A stretch of DNA of 64,000 nt from Ignavibacteriales bacterium (GCA_016700155.1 CP065001.1:3782001-3846000); one strand, 5' to 3'; positions 1 through 9,129 are shown, counted from the stretch's first letter. Notes: a model not told the origin generated them from the letters alone. Program-made: numbers and translations.

Positions 1-33
1 CGGCATGTAACAGAACAGACATTTTTTGTTCAT
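1..33 (-). CDS. hipT: HipT-like Ser/Thr kinase toxin, first 11 codons only (partial)
   Basis: Only the start is inside the window. An ATG at 33..31 opens a frame reading MNKKCLFCYMP, the Cys-x2-Cys-Tyr-x-Pro start I associate with stand-alone HipA-core kinases (HipT type). The ATG lies one base after the stop of the HipS-like gene, so translation is probably coupled. HipT kinases phosphorylate aminoacyl-tRNA synthetases (TrpS in the E. coli O127 system). The kinase core lies beyond the left edge, so this call rests on the start motif and gene order. Confidence 0.55.
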   Translation of the reverse strand, partial: MNKKCLFCYMP

Positions 34-34
34 A

Positions 35-364
35 TCATTCATCCCCAACCTCGAAAGGGATAACACTGACAGCACCTATACAATCTTTACAAAATGCCAG
101 GAGTAAACTCATTCTGTCTCTTGGATTTATCTTCCAATTGCTCTCAGCTATATCAAGCAGCCAGCCTTCTGGAATTAATCCATCAAAAAAAGGGAACATC
201 GTTTTACTGTTATAAGTTTCTTCGCGTAGTGGTAAAGAAAAACTAATTGCCTTTGATGAAGTTAAGTTTAGATATTCTTTATCATAACTAAACGAATATC
301 CGTTCTCATCCTCCTGAATTATTCCGGCAAAAAAATCTTTATAAAAAACTTTTCCTTTTTTCAT
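35..364 (-). CDS. hipS: HipS-like small antitoxin (HipA N-terminal subdomain 1)
   Basis: A 109-aa protein matching only the N-terminal subdomain of HipA kinases: a short beta-rich part, the LPLR segment, then FFDGLIPEG and the LL-x-F-x-KDCIGAV stretch. There is no kinase core. In the tripartite HipBST systems this subdomain is a separate protein (HipS) that neutralises HipT. It overlaps the upstream hipB-like gene by four bases and is followed after one base by the kinase start, giving the order hipB-hipS-hipT. A truncated fused HipA is less likely, because the next gene has its own start motif. Confidence 0.8.
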   Translation of the reverse strand: MKKGKVFYKDFFAGIIQEDENGYSFSYDKEYLNLTSSKAISFSLPLREETYNSKTMFPFFDGLIPEGWLLDIAESNWKINPRDRMSLLLAFCKDCIGAVSVIPFEVGDE

Positions 365-573
365 TCATCACCTTCATAATTTTTCCTGATAGGTCCAAGC
401 TCATGTCCAAATAAAAACAAAACCTGGTTCACTTTATCCATTTGAAGCGTCTTTTTCCCCTGTTCAAGTTCACGAATAAATCTTAATCCTACCCCGGCTC
501 GTTCTGCAAGTTGAGTTTGTGTGAACTTTAGTTTTTTCCTTTTTTCTTTTACAAATTTTGAAAGTTGATTCAT
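361..573 (-). CDS. hipB: HipB-like XRE-family repressor/antitoxin
   Basis: A 70-aa helix-turn-helix protein. Residues about 16-45 form the XRE fold (FTQTQLAERAGVGLRFIREL), and the tail has the LGP motif seen in HipB-like proteins. It should bind DNA as a dimer and repress its own operon, helping to restrain the HipT kinase. Three candidate operator palindromes lie just upstream. It is the first gene of the module and overlaps hipS through an ATGA. Confidence 0.85.
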   Translation of the reverse strand: MNQLSKFVKEKRKKLKFTQTQLAERAGVGLRFIRELEQGKKTLQMDKVNQVLFLFGHELGPIRKNYEGDE

Positions 574-576
574 TTA

Positions 577-594
577 TATACCTGTACGGGTGTA
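577..594. promoter_or_regulatory. Candidate HipB operator O1
   Basis: An 18-bp imperfect palindrome, TATACC-N6-GGTGTA, starting four bases upstream of the hipB start codon. It resembles the spaced inverted-repeat operators of HipB proteins (TATCC-N8-GGATA in E. coli). Read directly; binding is inferred. Confidence 0.6.
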
Positions 595-617
595 ATAATT
601 ATTTTCTTGCTCAAAAA

Positions 618-635
618 TATACCCGAATAGGTATA
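618..635. promoter_or_regulatory. Candidate HipB operator O2
   Basis: A perfect-armed palindrome, TATACC-N6-GGTATA, 41 bp from O1. It is the best copy of the three and sets the consensus. Confidence 0.65.
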
Positions 636-657
636 AATGCAAGTAATATTTTAATTT

Positions 658-675
658 TATACCCAAGCGGGCCAA
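658..675. promoter_or_regulatory. Candidate HipB operator O3 (degenerate)
   Basis: TATACCC followed after three bases by a GCGGGCC half-site; the right arm is degraded. It lies 40 bp from O2, so all three sites fall on about the same helical face. Confidence 0.4.
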
Positions 676-710
676 ATTCATATTTAGTGGTGATTGTGGG
701 GAGAGGATAT

Positions 711-1313
711 TTATTCGATTTGAGAGATAATTTGAAAAATATTTTTCTCCAAATCATCTCCGTCTTTGAATTGCACGGCAATTATTCCAACCCGTTTTGC
801 TGTTTCAACATTTTTGAAATTGTCATCGATGAACAAACACTCTTCTGCTTTTAGCCCAGTAGAGTTTAGAAAGTGTTGAAAAGTTATTTCTTCTTTTTTT
901 GTTGAACCATATTCATAAGAATAAAACTGTTTTTGAAAAACAGAGAAGAAGTTATATTGTGAATGAATATATTCAATCCATTCAATGCCGTGATCTGATA
1001 AAAGATAAACAGGATATTTAGTGCTTAGTTCTTTAAGGAGAGAAATATTTTCATCATAAGTGAAATGAAAATTATTTCTTATGATCTCTTTGATAATTGG
1101 TTTTGAAATGTTCCAATTATTGAGAGTTATGATATTATCAAGGTATTTATCTTCAGAAATATTCTTGATAAAAAGTTCCCTAAGATTCGGTCCCCAGAAT
1201 GCTTTATCAATTATGTCAGCAGGTTGATCGATATGAGGAGTTAGTTTTTCACCAATACCAATAATGCCTTTTATAAGAACTTCTGATAAATCGAAAATAA
1301 TAGTCTTAATCAA
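711..1313 (-). CDS. HAD-superfamily hydrolase (subfamily IA)
   Basis: A 200-aa HAD phosphatase-like protein. Motif I is FDLSEVL near residue 7, motif II is the LLSDH segment near residue 104, and motif IV is FIDDN near residue 162. The second Asp of motif I (DxD) is replaced by Ser, as in YihX-like proteins that read DLGNV. It shares an ATGA overlap with the upstream proS, so the two are probably co-transcribed. The substrate cannot be told from sequence. Confidence 0.8.
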   Translation of the reverse strand: MIKTIIFDLSEVLIKGIIGIGEKLTPHIDQPADIIDKAFWGPNLRELFIKNISEDKYLDNIITLNNWNISKPIIKEIIRNNFHFTYDENISLLKELSTKYPVYLLSDHGIEWIEYIHSQYNFFSVFQKQFYSYEYGSTKKEEITFQHFLNSTGLKAEECLFIDDNFKNVETAKRVGIIAVQFKDGDDLEKNIFQIISQIE

Positions 1314-3004
1314 ACTTCAATCAATAAGTCGGTTATCTTTTGTATCAGTTCATCAAGACTAACATCAAATCGTTCACCGGATTTTCTCACTTTCACTTCA
1401 ACTTTATTTTCTTTGAGTTTCTTTTCTCCCACTATTACCTGAATAGGCAGACCAAGAAGATCAGCATCGTTAAACTTTACACCAGCCTGTGCGTCATTCC
1501 TGTCATCAAAGAGAACTTCAACACTGTTCAGTTCAAGATTCTTATAAATCTTTTCACAGGTTTTTACAATTTCATCTTTTTTCATGTTGAGTCCTAAAAG
1601 ATGAACATGAAATGGGGCAAGAGTTTTATCCCAGATAATTCCTTTTTCATCATTGTGCTGCTCGATGTAACAAGCCATAACACGCTCAGCACCGATGCCG
1701 TAGCTTCCCATAATGATAGGATGTTCTTCACCTTTTTCATCAAGGAATTTAGCACCCATAGCATCTGAGTATTTTGTACCAAGCTTGAAAATGTGCCCAA
1801 GCTCAATGGCGGGAAAAACATCAAGATTACTTTCACATTGTGTACAGCCTTCGCCTGCTTTTACAATTCTCAGATCAGCGTACTCAATTGTTTTTACATC
1901 CCGTACTAAATCTATTCCACCAATGTGATAATCATTTTTATTTGCGCCGCTGAAAAGATTGTTTGCATCTTTTAATCTCAGGTCAGCGATTATTTTTCCC
2001 TTGAAACCAATTGGTCCTATAGAACCGGCATCCGCTCCGGTAATTTCTTTTAACTCTTCGGGATGCCCGGGTCTTGCTTCACCGCCAAGAATTTTATTCA
2101 GCTTGGTTTCATTTACTTCATCATTGCCGAGCATTAAAATTAATACCGGTTGATTATCTAGTATATACACTCTTGACTTTGCACATTGTGTTTCATCTAT
2201 CTTTAAAAACTCACAAAGTTCATCTATACTTTTTACATCAGGTGTTGAAATTTCATAAAGCTGTTTGCTTTCGGTGTCTCTTTCTTTTGGTTTTACTTTT
2301 GAAACTGCAACTTCAACATTCGCTGCATAACCACATGCTTCACAATAAGCTACAGTATCTTCACCAGCCTGTGACTTTACCATAAATTCTTCTGAGCCTG
2401 TTCCACCCATTGCACCGCTTGATGCACCAACAACAAAATATTTTAATCCGCACCTGTCAAATATTTTTCTGTATGCCTGGTCATGCAGATTATATGATTT
2501 ATCAAGCCCTTCCCACGATGTATCAAGTGAATAAGCGTCCTTCATTAAAAATTGACGTCCGCGAATGACGCCGCTTCTTGGTCTTGGTTCATTCCTGAAT
2601 TTTGTTTGAATCTGGTACCATATCTGCGGCATATCTTTATAAGACTTTACTACATTCCTTGCGTGATATGTTACTATCTCTTCGTGTGTCGGCGCAAGAA
2701 TGTATTCCCTGTTTTTTACATGAAACATTGTATCGCCGAATGCAGCCACACGGTTTGTTTCTTCCCAAATCTCTGTTGGGTTTAATGCTGGGAAGTGAAA
2801 TTCCTGTCCGCCGATATTATCCATTTCCTGTCGGATTATTTCCGTAATTTTTTTTATGACTTTATATCCTAGCGGAAGAAATGAATAGATACCTGCAGCC
2901 AGCATTCTTACCATACCTGATCTTAACATAAGTATGTGACTTATAACCACTGCATCGTTTGGAACTTCTTTTAAAGTTGGAATGAACGTTTTACTGAATC
3001 TCAT
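1310..3004 (-). CDS. proS: Proline--tRNA ligase, bacterial type
   Basis: A 564-aa class II aminoacyl-tRNA synthetase that charges tRNA-Pro in the cytosol. Visible parts are the APTHEE loop (about 104-109), motif 2 (KFRNEPRPRSG, about 135-145), a long insertion at about 225-400 matching the YbaK-like editing domain that removes mischarged alanine, motif 3 (GSYGIGAERV, near 437) and a C-terminal anticodon-binding domain. The length matches the bacterial rather than the shorter archaeal/eukaryotic form. The 274-bp gap to the divergent NhaD gene should hold both promoters; I see no recognisable riboswitch there. Confidence 0.95.
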   Translation of the reverse strand: MRFSKTFIPTLKEVPNDAVVISHILMLRSGMVRMLAAGIYSFLPLGYKVIKKITEIIRQEMDNIGGQEFHFPALNPTEIWEETNRVAAFGDTMFHVKNREYILAPTHEEIVTYHARNVVKSYKDMPQIWYQIQTKFRNEPRPRSGVIRGRQFLMKDAYSLDTSWEGLDKSYNLHDQAYRKIFDRCGLKYFVVGASSGAMGGTGSEEFMVKSQAGEDTVAYCEACGYAANVEVAVSKVKPKERDTESKQLYEISTPDVKSIDELCEFLKIDETQCAKSRVYILDNQPVLILMLGNDEVNETKLNKILGGEARPGHPEELKEITGADAGSIGPIGFKGKIIADLRLKDANNLFSGANKNDYHIGGIDLVRDVKTIEYADLRIVKAGEGCTQCESNLDVFPAIELGHIFKLGTKYSDAMGAKFLDEKGEEHPIIMGSYGIGAERVMACYIEQHNDEKGIIWDKTLAPFHVHLLGLNMKKDEIVKTCEKIYKNLELNSVEVLFDDRNDAQAGVKFNDADLLGLPIQVIVGEKKLKENKVEVKVRKSGERFDVSLDELIQKITDLLIEV

Positions 3005-3278
3005 ATTATGTGTAAAATGATTAAGTGAATATTATGTTGAAAAATGTGGCTAAAAATACATATTTGAAGAAGTTATTCAAAGTTAACACAGGCAGATCAT
3101 GTTAAAGAATTAATAATAATTTCTTATATCCCATGAGTTTTTTGAATTCTTTTTTCAATAAGTTTGTTGAGCAAAAATTTTGTTGCTTAATTATTCAGAC
3201 TGTTAGTCTTCATAAGCACTAAGGGGATAAGCAGTGCGGATAAAATGTAAACTATTACTTTAAATATTCGGACTTTAT

Positions 3279-4577
3279 ATGGAAACAACAACTCACGAGG
3301 TACATCTTCTCAGTCTCTTACCTTTTGTTCTTATGCTTGGATCAATTGCTGCTTTACCACTTTTTATGAATCACTTCTGGGAAAAAAATAAAAACAAACT
3401 TATCATCGCAATAATACTCAGCATACCGGTTATTATTTATCTTCTTGCAAACGGATTAACAGAACGATTAATTGAAACAATAGTTTTTGACTATGTTCCA
3501 TTCCTTATTCTTCTTGGTGCTTTGTTTACAATTACAGGAGGAATTTATCTTACCGGAGATATTGAAGCCAAGCCAACGATAAATACCTTGTTCCTTGGTA
3601 TCGGCGCTGTACTTGCATCAATAATGGGAACAACCGGTGCGGCAATGCTTTTGATAAGACCCGTTATACAAACCAACAGGCAGCGAACATTTAAAGTCCA
3701 TACGATATTATTTTTCATTGGAATAGTTGCAAACTGCGGCGGACTTTTAACACCACTCGGCGACCCGCCGTTGTTTATGATGTACTTACGCGGTGCGGAT
3801 TTTACATGGTTCTTAAAACTATTTCCTGAATGGCTGATTACAAATTTGATTTTGTTAATTGTTTACTTCATAGTTGATAGTTTCTATTACAAGAAAGAAC
3901 CGGAATCAGCAATTCAACGTGACGTGAAAAACGTAAGACCAATTAAGATAGAAGGGAAATTAAATTTTATCTGGCTTGTTGGAGTTGTACTTGCAGTTGC
4001 CTTCTTAAATGAACAATACATTGGTTTGATTCATGAAAGCCACTACTACAAATTCATCAGGGAAATTGCGATAGTACTTATGGCGGTTTGTTCATTGCAG
4101 TTTACAACAAAACTTGTTCGCACTTCAAATAATTTTACCTGGGGACCAATTGAAGAAGTCGCATATCTTTTCCTTGGAATTTTTATCACAATGGTTCCAT
4201 GTCTTTTATATCTTGAAGCTAACGCAAAAACACTCGGGGTAACCTCACCACAACAGTTTTATTATTACACGGGATTGCTAAGTAGTTTCCTTGATAATAC
4301 TCCTACTGCAGTAACGTTCCATTCACTAGCTATGGGATTAGGAGTTACATCCCCTGAAATGATTGCGGGAATTCCAGAAGTATTACTTAAAGCAATCTGT
4401 ACCGCGGCAGTATTTTTCGGTAGTATGACTTACATCGGCAACGGACCAAACTTTATGGTTAAAGCTGTTGCAGAAGAAAATAATATTAAGATGCCTGACT
4501 TCTTCAGTTATATGTTTAAGTTTTCACTGATAATTCTTCTGCCGATTTTTATTATTGTTCAATTCATTTTTATTTAG
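3279..4577 (+). CDS. nhaD: NhaD-type sodium/proton antiporter
   Basis: A 432-aa inner-membrane protein with about 11-12 hydrophobic segments. It shows the ion-transporter motifs of the NhaD branch: GALFTITGGIYLTGD near residue 80, IMGTTGAAMLLIRP near 113, NCGGLLTPLGDPPLF near 151 and a second FLDNTPTAVTF loop near 340. It should export Na+ in exchange for protons. The pyrophosphatase start follows eight bases after the stop, so the two are likely one transcript. Confidence 0.85.
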   Translation: METTTHEVHLLSLLPFVLMLGSIAALPLFMNHFWEKNKNKLIIAIILSIPVIIYLLANGLTERLIETIVFDYVPFLILLGALFTITGGIYLTGDIEAKPTINTLFLGIGAVLASIMGTTGAAMLLIRPVIQTNRQRTFKVHTILFFIGIVANCGGLLTPLGDPPLFMMYLRGADFTWFLKLFPEWLITNLILLIVYFIVDSFYYKKEPESAIQRDVKNVRPIKIEGKLNFIWLVGVVLAVAFLNEQYIGLIHESHYYKFIREIAIVLMAVCSLQFTTKLVRTSNNFTWGPIEEVAYLFLGIFITMVPCLLYLEANAKTLGVTSPQQFYYYTGLLSSFLDNTPTAVTFHSLAMGLGVTSPEMIAGIPEVLLKAICTAAVFFGSMTYIGNGPNFMVKAVAEENNIKMPDFFSYMFKFSLIILLPIFIIVQFIFI

Positions 4578-4584
4578 ACAAAGT

Positions 4585-5136
4585 ATGATGACAAATTTTA
4601 ATCCATGGCACAGTGTAAGTCCGGGGAAAAATATTCCCGAGATTGTTAATTCAATAATTGAAATTCCAAAGGGTTCAAAAGGGAAATATGAACTTGATAA
4701 GGAAAGCGGTCTGTTAAAATTAGACCGCGTTCTTTATTCATCGGTTCATTATCCGGCTAACTATGGATTCATTCCACAGACCTATTGTGACGATAAAGAT
4801 CCGCTCGATATACTTGTAATCTGTTCGATTGATGTTGATCCATTATGCCTTATTGAATCAAAAGTTATCGGCGTTATGAGAATGGTCGATGATGATGAAG
4901 AGGATGATAAGATAATCGCAGTTGCTAAAAATGATATGGCAGTCAATTATATAAATGATATATCAGAACTTCCGCCGCATACTATTGTTGAACTTAGAAG
5001 ATTTTTTGAAGACTACAAAAAGCTTGAGCATAAACACGTAATAGTCGATGAGTTTTTGGGGAAAGAAGAAGCTTACCGCATAATTAATGATTCCGTCAAT
5101 TTATATTTGAAGCATAGAAAGGAATTAATCTTATAA
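4585..5136 (+). CDS. ppa: Inorganic pyrophosphatase, family I
   Basis: A soluble Mg-dependent pyrophosphatase that hydrolyses PPi and drives biosynthetic reactions forward. The family I signature DDKDPLDIL is present, with YPANYGFIPQTY before it and conserved acidic residues after. The frame opens at 4555 inside nhaD, but homologues start near MTNFNPWHSV, so I place the start at the ATGATG at 4585, just after the nhaD stop. The protein is about 183 aa, normal for the family. Confidence 0.92.
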   Translation: MMTNFNPWHSVSPGKNIPEIVNSIIEIPKGSKGKYELDKESGLLKLDRVLYSSVHYPANYGFIPQTYCDDKDPLDILVICSIDVDPLCLIESKVIGVMRMVDDDEEDDKIIAVAKNDMAVNYINDISELPPHTIVELRRFFEDYKKLEHKHVIVDEFLGKEEAYRIINDSVNLYLKHRKELIL

Positions 5137-5187
5137 AATATTTTGAAGGAGATTGTAAAGCCATCCTATAGAAAATTTGAATTCTTC

Positions 5188-6135
5188 TTAAGGAAGCAAA
5201 TAATAAATATAAAACAAATAACCCGCTAATAAGAAACCACCTTCAAGACGCGTGATGGAAAATCCACTTTTACTCAGCGGAAGTAAAAGAATTGCAGTAA
5301 ATAACATCATTCCTAAATCCAGATAACTGATTCCAGCTGAACTTATTGGAACTATTAGTGCAGTGATGCCCAGTATTCCCAGAATATTAAAAACATTAGA
5401 GCCAACAACATTCCCGATTGCTATATCTGCTTCCTTTTTATATGATGCTACAATCGAAGTAATTAATTCAGGCAGGCTGGTGCCGACTGCAACTATTGTC
5501 AATCCTATTACAGCGTCACTTACGTCAAATTTCTTTGCGATTGCAACCGCGCTCCGAACAAATAAATCTGCGCCAACTATTAATAAGCCCAACCCGCCTA
5601 TCATAAAAAGTATTGAGACAGAAATTCCTAGTTTGCTTTTTAAACCTTCATTGAATTCAGAATTTACTTCCGCATTTTTTTCTTTGAGAGCCATTATCAC
5701 ATTAACAAAAACATAAACCAATAATCCAATCACAAAAATTAACCCATCTGTAAAACCTAATTCACCATCAAGTAAAAGCAGCATCAGCACTAAACTTATT
5801 CCAATCATAACTGGAATTTCTCTTAGGATAACACTTGTATGAACATCCAAAGGTTTAATGAGTGCAGCCACTCCGAGTATTAAAGCAATATTAGCTATGT
5901 TTGAACCGACAACATTTCCAAGTGAAATTGAGCCGTTACCAATCAAAGCTGCTTTTAAGCTAACTACTAATTCAGGCGTACTGGTTCCAAAGGCAACCAC
6001 AGTCAGACCAACAACTAATGGTTTAATTCCGATTTTAATTGCAAGATTTGAACTACCGCGGATCAATCCCTCAGCACCAACAAACAGCAGCACTACACCA
6101 GCTATGAAAAAGAGTATTATGTCACTTAATGGCAT
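5188..6135 (-). CDS. Calcium/sodium antiporter (CaCA family, YrbG-like)
   Basis: A 315-aa inner-membrane exchanger with about ten hydrophobic segments and two inverted alpha-repeats. The repeats read VVAFGTSTPELVVS near residue 46 and IVAVGTSLPELITS near 215, each followed by GNVVGSN. These motifs form the cation-binding centre of Na+/Ca2+ exchangers. The gene converges with ppa and lies directly downstream of the small zinc-ribbon gene. Confidence 0.9.
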   Translation of the reverse strand: MPLSDIILFFIAGVVLLFVGAEGLIRGSSNLAIKIGIKPLVVGLTVVAFGTSTPELVVSLKAALIGNGSISLGNVVGSNIANIALILGVAALIKPLDVHTSVILREIPVMIGISLVLMLLLLDGELGFTDGLIFVIGLLVYVFVNVIMALKEKNAEVNSEFNEGLKSKLGISVSILFMIGGLGLLIVGADLFVRSAVAIAKKFDVSDAVIGLTIVAVGTSLPELITSIVASYKKEADIAIGNVVGSNVFNILGILGITALIVPISSAGISYLDLGMMLFTAILLLPLSKSGFSITRLEGGFLLAGYLFYIYYLLP

Positions 6136-6138
6136 GGA

Positions 6139-6414
6139 TTAAAAATCAAATATGTCACCCAAAAAAGATCTGCGTTTATTCTTTTTATAATATTGATCGT
6201 TCTCATATCTCTGCTTTTTGTAGAAGTCATCGTCTTTATCATTATGGAAACTTTGCTGTTTATTTAAGTCTTCATCATATGAGACAGATCGTTCAATTAT
6301 TTTATCGAGTTCGCCCCTGTCCAGCCAAATACCTCTGCACTTTGGGCAATAATCGATTTCAATTCCCTGTCTTTCTGACATTGTAAGTTCAACTTCACAA
6401 ACCGGACATTTCAT
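6139..6414 (-). CDS. TFIIB-type zinc-ribbon protein
   Basis: A 91-aa protein with one N-terminal zinc ribbon (Cys3-x2-Cys6 and Cys23-x2-Cys26), followed by GIWLDRGELDK, the hallmark of the bacterial zf-TFIIB (PF13453) family. The rest is a highly charged tail rich in Lys, Asp, Tyr and Gln ending FLGDIFDF. Function in bacteria is unknown. An AGGAGG-like ribosome site precedes the start (about 6421-6427, minus strand). Confidence 0.8.
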   Translation of the reverse strand: MKCPVCEVELTMSERQGIEIDYCPKCRGIWLDRGELDKIIERSVSYDEDLNKQQSFHNDKDDDFYKKQRYENDQYYKKNKRRSFLGDIFDF

Positions 6415-6497
6415 TATCTAACCTCCTGATTTTTATTATAAAACATTTTTATGTTTAAAAAGTTCCTTGAAACATTGTGGAAAATTATGATGTATGT

Positions 6498-7739
6498 TTA
6501 ATCTTCGTCTGTTGCCTGGCGAACAACATAAACATTATCGTGAGGACGAACTAAAACAGAACATGGGAAAGTTACTCTTTCCCCCTTAGATGCAGATGAG
6601 ACATTTTTATCTTCATTCAAAATTATATCGGGTTTTACTTCCACTACACCTGTAGTAGGACCAATAATCAAAATATCATCACCTGTATAAACTGCACCTG
6701 ATTCAATTGATATATATACTACTTTGTTTTTTTTGTAATAGTTTATAACTCTTCCCGTATACACCTTGCGGGTGGCTGCTTTGCTTCCGTAAATATCCGC
6801 ATATTCTTCCGAGCTTGGTATCCCAAAATAAAAGCCCGATGAAAACCCCCTGTTAAAAACTGTTTCAAGCTTCCCTAAATAATTTTTTTTCTTTTCATCG
6901 TTCAGTGAACCATTGAAGTAGTCATCAATCGCATTCCTGTAAACACTTACTGTTGTCGCGACGTATTCCGGACTTCGTTTTCTTCCTTCAATTTTGAATG
7001 AGTTTATTCCGGCTTCAATAAGTTTATCAATAAATTCAATTGTACAAAGATCTTTGGGCGACATAATATAATCTTCACCGACTATCATCGATTTTTTGAT
7101 GGCAGCATCATAAACTTCATACTCGCGTCTGCATGGTTGAATACATTCTCCCCGGTTTGCGCTTTTGCCGAACAGGTGGTGACTCATAAAACATCTGCCA
7201 CTGACCGCAATACACATAGCCCCGTGAACAAAAGCTTCAATTTCCAGATCAGTTTTGGTACGAATCCTCTTTATTTCTTTAAGGGAACATTCTCTTGCCA
7301 GAACAATTCTTACCGCGCCGAGTTTTTTATAAATATCCGCTGCTAATGAATTTGAAATTGAACTCTGGGTCGAAATACAAAAGGGAAAATTATGTCTTGA
7401 ACAAATATCAGCTACTGCTAAATCTGAACAGATAATTCTATCAACCTGATTTTTTTTTGCCGCAATAATAATTTCATCAAGATCATTTAATTCTTCTTCA
7501 AATACAATTGTATTGAGAGTAAGATAAGTTTTAACTGATTTTTTTTTACAAAGTGAAATTATCTCGGGTAATTCTTCAATAGTAAAGTTTGCAGCCTTTG
7601 CCCGCATGTTAAGTTTATCCAGACCAAAGTATACAGCATCAGCACCAGCATTAATAGCGGCGTTGAGCATTGTCCAATCACCGGCAGGAGCCATCAACTC
7701 TGGTTTGTAGAGACTCTGGTTTTTAAACTGTTTATTCAT
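6498..7739 (-). CDS. trhP: tRNA 5-hydroxyuridine synthesis protein TrhP (peptidase U32 family)
   Basis: About 413 aa from the chosen start. The N-terminus (ELMAPAGDW) and the core EAFVHGAMC...SGRCFMS with four cysteines (about 176, 183, 199, 203) match the U32 family members YegQ/TrhP. TrhP works with prephenate to hydroxylate U34 of tRNAs in an oxygen-independent way; the cysteines are thought to bind an Fe-S cluster. The frame extends to 7772, but the ATG at 7739 gives the usual N-terminus and avoids a dispersed repeat just upstream. An oxygen-dependent TrhO is also encoded in this window. Confidence 0.85.
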   Translation of the reverse strand: MNKQFKNQSLYKPELMAPAGDWTMLNAAINAGADAVYFGLDKLNMRAKAANFTIEELPEIISLCKKKSVKTYLTLNTIVFEEELNDLDEIIIAAKKNQVDRIICSDLAVADICSRHNFPFCISTQSSISNSLAADIYKKLGAVRIVLARECSLKEIKRIRTKTDLEIEAFVHGAMCIAVSGRCFMSHHLFGKSANRGECIQPCRREYEVYDAAIKKSMIVGEDYIMSPKDLCTIEFIDKLIEAGINSFKIEGRKRSPEYVATTVSVYRNAIDDYFNGSLNDEKKKNYLGKLETVFNRGFSSGFYFGIPSSEEYADIYGSKAATRKVYTGRVINYYKKNKVVYISIESGAVYTGDDILIIGPTTGVVEVKPDIILNEDKNVSSASKGERVTFPCSVLVRPHDNVYVVRQATDED

Positions 7740-7757
7740 CGAATCAACATTCCAATG

Positions 7758-7826
7758 GAACACAGACAACACAGATTATCCTGATCAGCGCAGATCAGTT
7801 TAATCGGTGTCATCTGCGTGCTATTA
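7758..7826. repeat. Dispersed CACAGA/ATCTGCGT-type intergenic repeat
   Basis: The pepT-trhP gap holds an alternating series of CACAGA, GATCAGCGCAGATCAG and CATCTGCGTGCT words. A perfect palindrome (CTGATC-N6-GATCAG) lies at 7781..7798. This word pattern recurs between genes in many environmental bacterial genomes (general knowledge). It is the only copy seen here. Confidence 0.5.
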
Positions 7827-7831
7827 AACTC

Positions 7832-9079
7832 TTACGCCTTCTCTTCCCACACTTTTGCTACTTCTACAATCATCTTCACAGCCATTTCCATATCCTGAAT
7901 TGCTACCCACTCAAGCTGTGAGTGGAAGCTATGTTCGCCAGCAAAAATATTTGGTGTTGGTAATCCCATAAAACACAAACGTGAGCCATCAGTACCGCCG
8001 CGTATAGGATGCATGATCGGCTTTATGTTTAACCTGTTGAGTGCTTCCACTGCGTGGTTTGTTACATTTGGATAATTGTCGAGTACTTCTTTCATATTCC
8101 TGTATTGCTCGATAACCTGGAATTCCAATTTTGCTCCGGGATATTTTGCTACAGTTTCTTCTGCAAGTTTTTTCAAAAAATCTTCATACTCTTTTAGTTT
8201 AGCAGTAATGAAATCACGGATAATAAATTTCATAGTTGTAACTTCTTCGTTACCATTAATGGTTGTGCAGTGAACATACCCTTCTCTCTTTTCTGTAGTT
8301 TCGGGTGACAGAGTATCTTTCGGCAGCTTCTCAATAAATGCAGCAGCAATTTTAATTGAGTTTATCATTATCCCTTTTGCGTAACCGGGATGAATATTTT
8401 TACCGAGGAATTTTATAACAACAGCATCAGCGGAGAAAGTTTCAGTTTCAATTTCGCCGCGGCTCGAACCATCAACTGTATATGCATACTTAGCACCAAG
8501 TTTTTTAAGATCGATTTTTTCTGTTCCTCTTCCCACTTCTTCATCAGGAGTAAAACAGATTTTTATATCACCATGTTTTACTTCGGGATGTGTCAGCAGA
8601 TAATTTACAGCATCCATTATTTCCGCCACACCGGCTTTGTTATCGGCACCGAGCAGTGTGGAACCGTCTGTTGTTATAATGTCAAAGCCCTTCATGTATT
8701 TCAAATCAGGATTTTCACTTTCTTTTATTACCCAACCACCGTTCTCAAGTTTTATATCACCGCCCTGATAATTTTTTCTGATTACTGGATTAACATTCAA
8801 CCCGGTTACTGCGGGAGAAGTATCAACGTGTGCGATGAATGCAACAGGGTCAACTTTTTTTGTTGTGTTGGATGGAAGTGTTGCCATTACATAACCCCAC
8901 TCGTCCATGTGCGCATCTTTCAGTCCGAGTGATTTTAATTCATCGGCTAAAACCTGTGATAATATTTTTTGTTTTTCAGTACTCGGAAAACTTGTTGATT
9001 CTTCATCTGACTGAGTATCATATTTTACATACTTCAGAAACCGGTCAACACAAGTGAATTTATATTTTTCATCAAACAT
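7832..9079 (-). CDS. pepT: Peptidase T (tripeptidase, M20B)
   Basis: A 415-aa cytosolic zinc aminotripeptidase. All dinuclear-site residues can be placed: His84 and Asp86 in AHVDTSPA, bridging Asp146 in LLGADNKAG, catalytic Glu180 and ligand Glu181 in TPDEEVGRG, and a late His in GEHSFHSQLEW. The RGGTDGS motif of the dimerisation/substrate region is present. Length and motif spacing match E. coli PepT. It removes N-terminal residues from tripeptides. Confidence 0.95.
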   Translation of the reverse strand: MFDEKYKFTCVDRFLKYVKYDTQSDEESTSFPSTEKQKILSQVLADELKSLGLKDAHMDEWGYVMATLPSNTTKKVDPVAFIAHVDTSPAVTGLNVNPVIRKNYQGGDIKLENGGWVIKESENPDLKYMKGFDIITTDGSTLLGADNKAGVAEIMDAVNYLLTHPEVKHGDIKICFTPDEEVGRGTEKIDLKKLGAKYAYTVDGSSRGEIETETFSADAVVIKFLGKNIHPGYAKGIMINSIKIAAAFIEKLPKDTLSPETTEKREGYVHCTTINGNEEVTTMKFIIRDFITAKLKEYEDFLKKLAEETVAKYPGAKLEFQVIEQYRNMKEVLDNYPNVTNHAVEALNRLNIKPIMHPIRGGTDGSRLCFMGLPTPNIFAGEHSFHSQLEWVAIQDMEMAVKMIVEVAKVWEEKA

Positions 9080-9129
9080 TTTTTAACCTCATTTTTTAAG
9101 GTGCGAATTAGGCAGAAAATAATCTGCAA

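Noticed and set aside
558..854. 98-aa plus-strand frame across the HipB operator region
   Set aside because: It covers the operators and the end of the HAD gene on the other strand, has no family features and no plausible ribosome site.
3005..3278. Sodium or other ion-sensing riboswitch before nhaD
   Set aside because: I could not match any conserved core in this AT-rich stretch. A covariance-model search would settle it.
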